DNA of 64,000 bases from Stomoxys calcitrans (Eukaryota > Arthropoda > Insecta > Diptera > Muscidae), in contig NC_081555.1 in NCBI RefSeq assembly GCF_963082655.1, positions 25,168,776 through 25,232,775 on the forward strand, read 5' to 3'. Within the stretch, counting starts at the first letter, position 1, and every line of letters begins with the position of its first letter. Under the pieces are notes generated by a model. The model saw nothing but the letters and a program-made list of their open reading frames with translations. It ran no database searches and had not been told where the DNA came from. Shown piece after piece: positions 36,173 to 45,104 of this stretch. Both the position numbers and the translations under genes were made by a program.

Positions 36173-36840
36173 TGTAAAAGCGTGCTAAGTTCGCCTGGGC
36201 CGCCTCTAGGGAACCCACCACCATAGATTCTGCTACAAATTTTTACAAACTAAATTTATTTGAAGGGCATAATTTTATTCTACATACCAAACTCTGTAAA
36301 ATCAGCAAAAATTTAAGCTTCTAGGAGCCGAATAAGGATAATCGAGAGACCGCTTTATATAGGGGTATATCAGGTTATAGACTGATTTGGACCGTACTTG
36401 ACACAGGTGTTGGAAGTCATAACAGAACACCGCATGCAAAGTTTTAGCGAAATCGGACAAAAATTGCATCTAGTAAGGGCTCAAGAAGTAAAATCGGGAG
36501 ATCGGTTCATATGGAAGCTATACCAGGTTATAGACCGATTTAGATCGTACTTGGCACAGTTGATGAAATTTCAGCCAAATCGGACAAAAATTGAGGCTTC
36601 CAGTGGCTCAAGAAGTCAAATCGGGAGATCGGTTTATATGGGAGCTATATCACGTTATAGACCGATTTGGAACGTACTTGGCAATTGTTGCAAATCATAA
36701 CAGAACACTGTGTACAAAATTTTAGCCTAATCGGATGAAAATTGCGGCTTCCAGAGGCTCAAGAAGTCAAACCGATTTGGACCGTACTTGGCACGGTCCA
36801 AATCGGTTTGACTTCTTGTTGGAAGTTATATAACAGAACA
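36173..36840 (-). mobile_element. Family A element, hairpin end plus units
   Basis: Starts 'TGTAAAAGCGTGCTAAGTTC' and then the GC-rich palindrome in decayed form. About four units follow. Near its right end a perfect 26-bp inverted repeat (36760-36785 and 36793-36818, 7-nt loop) reverses the reading direction of the unit. The far end is missing and abuts the Vsx exon relic. Confidence 0.8.
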
Positions 36841-36879
36841 CCACAACAACCAACGATTTCCATATGATTATGAATACTT
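36841..36879 (+). pseudogene. Duplicated Vsx exon relic, part 1
   Basis: Matches Vsx exon positions 34968-35000: 'ccacaacaaccaacgattt' and 'catatgattatgaatact'. It is cut off by a foldback element, and the match resumes at 38464. It marks the left border of the tandem duplication. Confidence 0.85.
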
Positions 36880-38463
36880 AGAGATGGGCGATGGGTGAAT
36901 GCCCAAAAAGTTATTTTCCCGTTAAATTGGGTAAATACCCAGATATTTACCCATTTATATCCAAAAGCTGGGTATTTATAATTTTGCAGATGTCTTGGGT
37001 AAAAAACATTTTTCAAAAAATTTTCGATGATTTCGATGAATTTCGATGAAACCTGACCTTCTAATCTCATATCGGATTTTAGATATATATAGCCGCTATA
37101 TAGACCGATCTCCAGACTTAAAGTCTTGAGGCAATAAATTTTCCATCCGATTTCGATGAAATTTGGCACAGTGAGTTCTGGTAGACCCCTAGTCATTTCT
37201 GGGAAGTGCGGTTCAAATCGGACTTTATTTAGATATAGCTGCCCTTAGACCGACCACCCGATCTCCCGATATAGGCTATTGAGGCCATAAAAGATCCATT
37301 TATTACCCGAAGTCGATGAAATTTAGCACAGTGTAATCTGGTAAACCCCGTACCCAATCCTGTCAAATGTGGTACAGATCGGACTATATTTGGATATAGC
37401 TGCCATACATACCGATCTCCCGATATTGGGTAATGAGCTTATAAAAGGAACATATTTCATCCTATTTCGATGAAATTTGACACAGCGAGTTCCGGTACCC
37501 CTCTAAACCGTTTTTCGAATATCGTCCAGATCGGACCATATTTAGATACCAATCTCCCGAAATAAAGTATTGAGCCCATAAAACGAGCATTTTTAATCAA
37601 CCAACCTTCTACACCTTTTTGTTGAATATCGTCCAGATTGGGCCGTATAAGGAATGTGGACCAGATACTCTACACAATATTCTATACAATACTTATATTG
37701 GGAGATCGGTCTATGTGGCAGCTATATCCAAATATGGTTCGATCTGGACAATATTCAACAAACAAGTTTAGAGGTCTATCAAATCGCACTGTTTCAAATT
37801 TCATCCAAATCGATGAAAAATGTTCCTTTGATGGGCTCAATACTCTATATCGGGAGATCGGTCCATAATGCAGCTATATCCAACTATGATCCGATCTGGA
37901 CGATATTCAACAAAAAATTTTTGAGAGGTACCGGAACTCGCTGTGCCCAATTTCATCGAAATAGGATGAAAAATGCTTCTTTTATAGGCTCATTACACAA
38001 TTTCCTGAGATCGGTATATATGGCAGCTGTATCCAAACATGGTCCGATTTGTACCACATTTGACAGGAATGGGTTGGGTTGGTCTACCAGAACACATTGT
38101 GCCAAATTTCATCGAATTCGGGTAATAAATGGATCTTTTATGGCCTCAATTCCCTATATCGGGAGATCGGGTGGTTGGTTTATAGAGCAGCTTTATCCAA
38201 ATATAGACCGATTTGAGCCGCACTTCACAGAAGGGAATAGGGATCTACATGAACTCTTCAAAATCGGTTGAAAAATTACCAATTTTTTGCCTCAAGACTT
38301 TAAGTCTTGAGATCGGTCTATATGGCGGCTACATATAACTAAAATCCGACTTTAAGAGATCAGAAGGCCAGGTCTATATACAAAGAATACGAAATCATTA
38401 AAAATTATACAAAGAATACGAAACATTTTTTTATACCCAAGATATCTGCAAAATTATAAATAC
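36880..38463. mobile_element. Foldback element with long terminal inverted repeats
   Basis: Left 'gctgggtatttataattttgcaga' with 'tcttgggtaaaa' (36973 onward) is mirrored at the right end (38430-38460, 'atctgcaaaattataaatac'). The inverted match continues inward through 'agacttaaagtcttgaggca' to about 37165 and 38255. The interior consists of tandem units ('atggcagctatatccaa', 'aaatttcatcgaa', 'gggagatcggt') resembling family D. About 80 bp at the extreme left (36880-36960) has no clear mirror. The element splits the Vsx exon relic, so it arrived after the duplication. The 205-codon frame at 37654-38271 is repeat, not a gene. Confidence 0.78.
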
Positions 38464-38522
38464 CCGGTTGCAGCGGCCACAGACATTGGAACGAATTTAA
38501 TCCAGGATCCAGATACCTTTAG
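38464..38522 (+). pseudogene. Duplicated Vsx exon relic, part 2, with dead splice donor
   Basis: Reads 'ggaacgaatttaatccagga' and 'ccagatacctttag' as at the 3' end of the Vsx exon (35040-35075). Part of the alanine-coding run is deleted, and the donor is changed from GTAAGT to GAAAGT. It cannot act as an alternative Vsx exon end. Confidence 0.87.
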
Positions 38523-38723
38523 GAAAGTCGAAAAATGTTGTAGGTGACCTCAGCACTCGCCTTATGCCAAACTCTTAAGGGCCTAGACGGTGCAATTCTT
38601 ATCTCACCTTAACTTTTCCTCTCACCTTTTCCCCCAAATAATTGACAACAACTGTTCCATTATCCTTGGGACAAAAAAGACATATGCTTCGTATATTCAT
38701 TCAAACATTTTAACCCATTCTTC

Positions 38724-39074
38724 CTAGATGGTGGCTGGGCAGGGATTGGTCCACACCCATTTATTCCACAAGACACATTCTCCCTTGGCCGAATCAAACA
38801 AATGGGAATCGGGACAACGCTCCAATTCAGGTTCAACACCGACATAATTACACAACCAATAGGCTGTGGGATCCCAGAAGTTACGAGTGGGCACATTTAA
38901 AGTCATATCATTGCAGACAGGCTTGTTGTCACTGTCAGGGTCACAGGCCGATACAAAGGCCAAAAAGCAAGCCAAACAGACCAAAAAGTTTAAAACTGAA
39001 GTTGAAAAAAAAATCAAAAAAAATACTTTTAATGAAAATTACAGAACTTTAAGGAAAAACTTACCGTTTTTCAT
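38724..39074 (-). CDS. Peritrophin-15-type chitin-binding secreted protein (P2)
   Basis: The product is a 93-residue protein from exon 1 at 39065-39074 (ATGAAAAACG) and exon 2 at 38724-38995, with a 69-nt GT-AG intron. The signal peptide is MKNVLNFLVCLACFLAFVSA. The mature domain begins CDPDSDNKPVC and carries the family signature 'NVPTRNFWDPTAYWLC', 'RCPDSHLFDSAKGECV' and 'WNKWVWTNPC', with all six cysteines of a CBM14 chitin-binding domain. It is the tandem duplicate of P1 but keeps a normal GTAAGT donor. Its leader is longer (about 105 nt from TATA to ATG) and contains a 32-bp tandem repeat ('ttttcacttgcttgaaga', 39089 and 39121). The likely role is a peritrophic-matrix or cuticle-associated chitin binder. 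Confidence 0.9.
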
Positions 39075-39178
39075 TTTTCTTTCCTTAAAGTTTTCACTTG
39101 CTTGAAGATATTATGATGAAGTTTTCACTTGCTTGAAGATATTATCATAACTTGATACTAATTGCAATTTTTCCAGGC

Positions 39179-39186
39179 TTTTTATA
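39179..39186 (-). promoter_or_regulatory. TATA box of P2
   Basis: TATAAAAA on the minus strand in the same flank as P1 (GCAGTATAAAAAGCC), about 105 nt before the ATG. Confidence 0.7.
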
Positions 39187-39439
39187 CTGCTGTTGTAACA
39201 TCATCCTCGATATAAAGTTTATTTGCACAATGTTCAATTAGTTTTTCTAATAGTTTTCAGTGTAAAACACAATAAAAATATTGTCGCTGCATTTTACACC
39301 TGCATTGACAATGTACCTACAATGCATGGGCAAGGTCTTTGATAAAATTCGAAGAATTGCAGCAGAAATTCATTCAAAAACATTATTCTGCAATAAAACA
39401 ACACAGCTTTGTTGTATCATTCATAGAGTGGCAGTAGTT

Positions 39440-40374
39440 TTTGTTTCGATCTTATCTGCTGTTTAAAATCAAAGGCAAAAAACTTTCTGATAAAAAAAGA
39501 AACACCCAAAGTTTTCTCAAGTCGAGTCTACTATGAGTTACCATCATTGATAGGAAGAGGTTAACGCTAAAGTGGAGGAAATTCTGAATCCTGAATATGG
39601 TCCGGTTTATGGCACCATTGTAAGGCCAGTTCGGCGGAAGATTTGACATTGTTCTTATCCAGGAGTGTGTAAAGAAATGGGTGCGTGGAGAAATGGGTGC
39701 GTAAACTTCACAGATAAAAATATTTTTGAATAACAACAACTTTGGTCGAAAAAACAACTACGAAATTTGTTAATTTTCCTGCAACAATTAATTTTGAATA
39801 TCGACGACCCAAAGCACAAATTTGTGCACTTTTTGCAAGCCAACCTATAACAACAACAACATTATATCCATATCCACAACAACAATTTATCCATAAGCAA
39901 GGCAACCAGCCAACGCATATGCTTTGCTTCGGATGGTGGTGGGAGCTTTGTGCTCTACATGGTAGTACGCCTATTTTTACAACTACCTCAACTAAAGAAT
40001 ATGTTGAAAGTCATCAAAATTTCCATAGTTTTGTCCGTCAAGTCTCTTTTAGAGATTTACTTACGTACTTCAATAAAGAATGTCTTCGATTCAATACTAA
40101 AATTCGTTGAGAATTTAAAGTTTCATATACAAATTTGGTAGTTGGTTTTTTTTACCAGCAATTTTTTTCTGTGTGGATTTAAATTACTCAAGGATACGGA
40201 GAATGGGAAACAACGAAGAAGTAGTCGAGAAGTTTTGATCTATTCTTCTCGTGTCTTTCCCAGAATTTTGCGCAGTGTGAGTATGGTCTAAAACTGCATT
40301 GATAGGGCCCAACTAACCCATTAATCTTAACGATCGAGAGTATCTTGTATGCGTTGGCACATACTGCCCTGCAG
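39440..40374. other. Unassigned stretch
   Basis: Unique sequence with CAA-rich runs near 39850-39890. A 122-codon frame at 39742-40110 has no signal peptide, domain or splice context and is not accepted as a gene. Confidence 0.45.
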
Positions 40375-40710
40375 GGCCACCGTATCACGGGGGTTAGCAT
40401 GTCCACCTATAACGCTGAACGCCTAAGTTCGAATTCTGGTGAGAACATCATAAAAATTTTCAGCGGTGGTTTTCCTCTCCCAATGCTGGGGACATTTGTG
40501 AGGTACTATACCATTTGATAAGGCACCCATGTAAAAACTTCTCCACAAAGAGGTGTCGCACTGCTGCATGCCGTTCGGTCTCGGCTATAAAAATGAGGCC
40601 CCTTATCATTGAGCTTAAACTTGAATCGGACAGCACTCATTGATATGTAAGAAATTTGCCCCTGTTCTTTAATCGAATGTTCATGGGCAAATTTGCATTT
40701 GCATTTTTGC
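40375..40710 (+). mobile_element. tRNA-derived SINE, full length
   Basis: The head 'gggccaccgtatcacggggg' is mutated in box A; box B 'aagttcgaattctgg'. The full body and the tail 'gttcatgggcaaatttgcatttgca' are present. Confidence 0.86.
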
Positions 40711-40769
40711 CTTGCAGGGTCTAGGGCCGGTACTAAATTGGTGATTTTACCGGTTGCCGACAAATATTG

Positions 40770-41436
40770 CGGCAACCATTGGCTCAAGAAGTCAAATTGG
40801 GAGATCGGTTTATATAGGAGCTATATCAGTTTATAAGCCGAATTAGACCGTACTTGGCACAGTTGTTAGAAGTCATGCCAGAACACCCCATGCAAAGTTT
40901 CAGCCAAATCGGACAACAATTGCGTTGTCCGATTTGGACAACCACGAATCTGACAAAAATTACGGTTTCCATGGCCTTAAGAAGTCAAATCGGGAGATCG
41001 GTTTATATGGGAGCTATATCAGGTTACAGACTGATTTGACCTATACTTGCCACAGTTGTTGGAATTCATAAAAGAACACTTTGTGAAAATTTTTAACCAA
41101 ATAGGAAAAAAATTGCGACTTCCAGGGCTCAAGAAGTTAAATCGGGAGATCCGTTTATATGGAAGCTATATTCAAATCTGAACCAATGTAGCCCATTTGA
41201 AATCCTCAACGACCTATATCAAAATTAAGTATCTGTGCAAAATTTCAAGCGGCCAGCTTTACGCATTCGACCGCTATCGTGATTTTGACAGACGGACGGA
41301 CGGACATGGCTAGATCGACTCAGAATGTCGATGGGATCATGAATATATTTACTTGATGGGGTCTTAGATCAATATTTCGAGGTGTAACAAACGGAATGAC
41401 TAGATTAGTATACCCCCATCCTATGGTGGTGGGTAT
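40770..41436 (-). mobile_element. Family A element, 5' end plus units
   Basis: Right end 'CCTATGGTGGTGGGTAT'; units to the left with 'gatcggtttatatgggagctatatc'. A perfect 14-bp hairpin (40904-40917 and 40924-40937) reverses the unit direction at its left part. The hairpin terminus is missing. From about 40946 rightwards it is mirrored at 52262-52765. Confidence 0.78.
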
Positions 41437-41449
41437 AAAATTGAAGATA

Positions 41450-42200
41450 TTGAGCTGAAACTGTGCACAGATTCTTTTTCTGTCCACAGGCAGTTTACGT
41501 TTGAAGATGGTCTATATCGGACTATATCTTGATATAGCCTCCATATATACCGATCTGCCGATTTAGGTCTTTAGGCCCTTTAAGATCACGTTTATTATCC
41601 GATTTCGCTGAAATTAGAAGAATTTCGCTGAAATTTGAGTTGTGTTAGGCCTCTCGGAATCCTTGTTCAATACGGCCCCGATCGGTTGAGATTCAGATAT
41701 AGCTGCTATATAGACCGATCTTTCGGTTTGGGGTTTTGGGCCTATAAAAAGCACAATTATTGTCCGATTTTGCTAACATTTGGAACAGTGAGTTATATTA
41801 GGCCACTCGACATCCTTGTTAATTTTGGCCTAGATCGGTCCAGATTGGGTTATAACTGCCCTATAGATCGATCCCTTGATTTAAGGTCTTGGGCGCATAA
41901 TAGGCGCGTTTAGTGCCCGATTTTTCAGAAATTTGGTGTAGCGAGTTATGTTAGGCTTTTCGGCACCCCTGTTCAATATGGCCGTATCGGTTTAGATTTG
42001 GATATAGCAGCCATATATACCGATTTCCCTATTTAAGTTCTTGGGTCAATAGAAGAACTTTTATTACTTAAATTTCGCAGAAATTTGACACAGTGGGCTG
42101 CCTTAATATAGTTCAGAGCGGTCTATATTTAAATATAGCTGTCATATACATATAACGATCTCCCGATTTAAGGTCATAGGACCATAAAAGCTGCATTTTT
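41450..42200. repeat. Family D tandem units
   Basis: Five units with 'agatatagctgc.atata.accgatc' and 'cgatttaggtcttggg', spaced about 135-165 bp. Mirrored at 51500-52235 in arm 2. Non-coding. Confidence 0.75.
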
Positions 42201-42239
42201 TAACCGAAGAATTTTTTTTTACGGATACGCACTTTATCA

Positions 42240-42900
42240 CTTCCCTAGATGCGAATCAACATCGGGAGAGCGTTCAGTGGGCACTACATACCTTCAAGCC
42301 CTGAAAGCCTCCTGGCCCGATGATATTTATCCTAAGATACTGTAGAAGGCGTTTGGTTCTTTATCAGACAGGTATGTCTGTCTGTTTCGGGTACATTTAA
42401 GTTTATCTTGTGTGCCCCCCTATCTTGGAGGATGGTTAAGGTGGTTTTCAATCACAAGGCGGGGACGCTGCAATATCGTGCGGCCAAGGACATTAGATAG
42501 ATAAGTCTTTTATATTTCTTCATTAATAATCTGCAAATAATTAAAAATGAGTTTGCTACACCAAGACTTCGGAAGCTAATGGCCAAGGACTTCCCTCGGG
42601 TTACTTGTGGAGATCAGATGGAGTATGGATGTATTCTTTACACAATACGTTTCTTCATTCGTTGGAAAAGCACTTCTTGGTTGCGAATCAACGGCTCAGA
42701 GAGTAAGGGCTTTAATGTATACAGGAACTTCCATCACAGATTCAATGGCGATTGAGCGTGTAACTCAGGAGAGCTTTCTGTGAGTACTAAATACTTTCAA
42801 GTCTCCGGGACCGTTGACATTTATCTTAAGATACCGCAGGAGGCATTTCTTTTCATTTTAGCAGACTCGTATGTTTGTCTGGGTATGTCTAAGATTATAT
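42240..42900 (+). pseudogene. Non-LTR retrotransposon RT fragment (arm 1)
   Basis: Frames read 'WALHTFKPLKASWPDDIYPKIL' (the pre-RT 'LKSPGPDGIYP' segment) and then a degraded 'VVF..KAG..LQY...D.R.ISL', with stops and frameshifts. Mirrored in arm 2 at 50830-51470. Confidence 0.75.
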
Positions 42901-42906
42901 TACGTG

Positions 42907-43259
42907 AGGCCACCGTAGCGCAGACGTTAGCATGTCCGCCTATGACGCTGAACGCCTGGCTTCGAATCCTGCCGAGACCATCAGAAAAAATTTTCAGCGG
43001 TGGTTTTCCCCTCCTAATGATGGCAACATTTATGAGGTACCATGCCATGTAAAACTTCTCTCCAAACAAGTGTCGCATTTCCATTCTTTCAAAGGCTGCA
43101 GTTACTACTTCCGGTGACCGACCTATGATATCGATGTCGTCGGCATAGTCGAATAGCATGTGTTCTCTTGTGAATCGGACTGCACTCACTGATAAGTGAG
43201 AAGTTTGCCCCTGTTCCTTAGTGGAATGTTCATGGGCAAAATTTGCAATTTGCATTTAC
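42907..43259 (+). mobile_element. tRNA-derived SINE whose middle is replaced by an RT fragment
   Basis: The head (42907-42980) and the first body half up to 'caagtgtcgca' (43078), and the tail from 'gaatcggactgcactcac' (43174), are SINE. Between them about 93 bp are not SINE. In antisense they encode 'REHMLFDYADDIDIIGRSPE', the catalytic box of a LINE reverse transcriptase. The mirror copy at 50466-50790 has the ordinary SINE middle, so the swap happened after the inverted duplication. Confidence 0.88.
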
Positions 43260-43261
43260 CT

Positions 43262-43540
43262 TTGAGGAGGGTTAAGGTGGTTTTCATACACAAGGTGGGG
43301 AGGTTGTAATATAGTGCAGCCATGGACTTAAGACCGATAAGTCTTTCATTCTTCTTCGTTAAAACTCTGGAGAGGATTCTGGTGTTTCCTACTTCTCCTG
43401 ATGTCAGCATGCTTACATCAGGGGATATCGGTGGACTCTGCCTTACGCAGTGTTGTTCATCACCGCAGAGGTCTTTTGAACGCAAGGAGTTTACCTTAGC
43501 AGTTTGTTTTAACATTAGGGGGGATTACCAACACTGACAA
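43262..43540 (+). pseudogene. Non-LTR retrotransposon RT scrap (arm 1)
   Basis: Reads 'GGLRWFSYTRWGGCNIVQP', a decayed 'VKVVFIPKAGK..Y', and then 'LRPISLSFFFVKTLERILVF', a clear RT motif. The rest (43390-43540) is rearranged. Mirrored at 50226-50456. Confidence 0.75.
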
Positions 43541-43547
43541 ATTTTTC

Positions 43548-43625
43548 TGATTTTCTTGCCAGGATTCGAACCCAGGTTTCCAGCGTCATAGTTGGATATG
43601 CTAACATCTGCGCTACGGTGGCGTT
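43548..43625 (-). mobile_element. tRNA-derived SINE, head only (arm 1)
   Basis: 'ttgccaggattcgaacccag' and 'gctaacatctgcgctacggtggc' in reverse. It is only the tRNA-like 75 bp. Mirrored at 50128-50222. Confidence 0.8.
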
Positions 43626-43985
43626 CAAAATGGAAATGGCAATGGAAATAGCATCATTATAGGACACAAAAAGTTAAGTACCCATTTGTGCATCAGAAAT
43701 GATGAAATCTGTCGATGGTGTCTTGCCATGGACGTTTCTGAAGATAGTTTTCACTTCTTCTGCCAATGTATGGCTTTATCTCGAAATAGTATAGAATATC
43801 CAATATATCTTTCAGCCAATTCGTCTTTCAGCCGCTAAAAGAGCTTAGAGATGTAAATCTAGTTAAACTCAGGGATTTCATGCTGTCATATAAATGGTGT
43901 AGAAAAAGAGAAAAGATTATCTTGAATGATGCTGGTGGTATTCCTTCCACAAGTGGTGACATATCAAAGCAAAATTTGTGACAGA
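43626..43985 (+). pseudogene. Non-LTR retrotransposon C-terminus (arm 1)
   Basis: Encodes 'NDEICRWCLAMDVSEDSFHF' and 'CQCMALSRNSIEYP', a CCHC-like knuckle of the kind found after the RNase H of this LINE group. Mirrored at 49770-50128. Confidence 0.7.
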
Positions 43986-44526
43986 CAAGCGTTCTTCTTG
44001 TCTGTTACAAATCAAATATCCTCCCCTCCATGAAAAACTGTTGTACAAGGCAGATTCTTTGTTCGAGACTCAGGCTACTGAAATTTGGTGCACAATTTGG
44101 GGCTGAAGGAGTGAGAAGATTGAGAATTCACAATTGACCATAACATGGCCTCAGCGGATGTCAAAATGTTTGTTTTGATATCATCACCTTCCAACCCAAC
44201 CTCACCTAAGCTTGACCTTATAGTTTGGATGTGGCTAGCTATTGCATCATAGGTATATTTTTGAATTGCTCTCCACTAAAGCACAATACCATATAACCTT
44301 ATAGGTCCGACAGCTGCAGTATACAGCATTACAGTGCATGACACGCCAAAGATGGTCAATGGCACTTTTGCGAAAATGTTGCTGAATTCTGAAGGAGCCA
44401 ACTACTTGGAGTGCTTGAGAGACGAATACTTCTTACTGCGTTAAAAACCCACTCACACACACACATCTCATGAAAACATATAGAATAGTTTTTTTCACAT
44501 TAAAATCCTTTTTATTTCATTTCAAA

Positions 44527-44863
44527 TTAGTTATTTTCGGGACAAGGGAAGGTCCATTCCCATTCATTCCACATAACACATACGCCCTTAGCAGAATCGA
44601 ACAAGTGAGCATCGGGACAACGAACCAAGTCAGCGGTAGCTCCTGAAGAGCTACACAACCAATAAGCGGTGGGATCCCAGAAGTTGCGAATGGGCACATT
44701 TACATTGCCAGAGCCGCAGGTGGGTTGATTGTTGCCATCGGGATCACAGGCCAAAACTTAAGCCATAAGGCAAGCGAAAAGGGCCAAACAGATGACTGAA
44801 AATAGCTGTGGGTTATTGACAAGAAACGACAATTTGCTAGGTTAAATACTCACAAGATTTCAT
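44527..44863 (-). pseudogene. Peritrophin-15-type gene, inactivated by a nonsense codon in the signal peptide (P3)
   Basis: Mirror copy of P4. Exon 1 (44854-44863, ATGAAATCTT) and exon 2 (44527-44795) keep the same lengths, donor (GTGAGT), acceptor, TATA box and poly(A) region as P4. Codon 16, within the signal peptide, is TAA at 44758-44760 where P4 has TCA (Ser). Translation would stop after 15 residues. A second change turns Glu into Val in 'DSAKGVCVMW'. All six cysteines of the CBM14 domain remain, so the loss looks recent. Reinitiation at a later Met would give no secretion signal. A sequencing error cannot be excluded from one sequence. Confidence 0.85.
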
Positions 44864-44946
44864 ATTGCTGAAATTGGTGTAGTGTTTAATGTTGACTGGC
44901 TTGTAGCTAGTGGGACACTTGATAAATTACCAAATGATTCCCAAAT

Positions 44947-44953
44947 ATTTATA
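44947..44953 (-). promoter_or_regulatory. TATA box of P3
   Basis: TATAAAT on the minus strand about 90 nt before the ATG. Flank identical to that of P4 (gagTATAAATATTTGG). Confidence 0.65.
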
Positions 44954-45104
44954 CTCTTATCAATGAGAAGTAGCTTTTGATTTTAGAGATAGTTTTCTCT
45001 GCGAAATTTTTTTGGCAATTTGTTGACATCATTGCATAGATAGCACATATTTGAAGGTGAAATATGCATTTTTGCACATTTTTAAGAGAACATTTCTTTT
45101 TTTT

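Larger units (their letters stand above)
36841..39435. repeat. Tandem segmental duplication, copy 2 (with inserted foldback element)
   Basis: Collinear with 34968-35925: Vsx exon relic, shared intergenic text ('ccttatg.ca.a.ctcttaagggcctagacggtgcaa'), peritrophin P2, its promoter and the downstream 'cattcatagagtg'. A 1.58-kb foldback element sits inside (36880-38463). Confidence 0.85.

Noticed and set aside
37654..38271. 205-codon open frame
   Set aside because: Made entirely of tandem repeat units of the foldback element; its periodic protein simply mirrors the DNA repeat.
39742..40110. 122-codon open frame
   Set aside because: Low-complexity Thr/Gln content from CAA-rich DNA, with no gene context.
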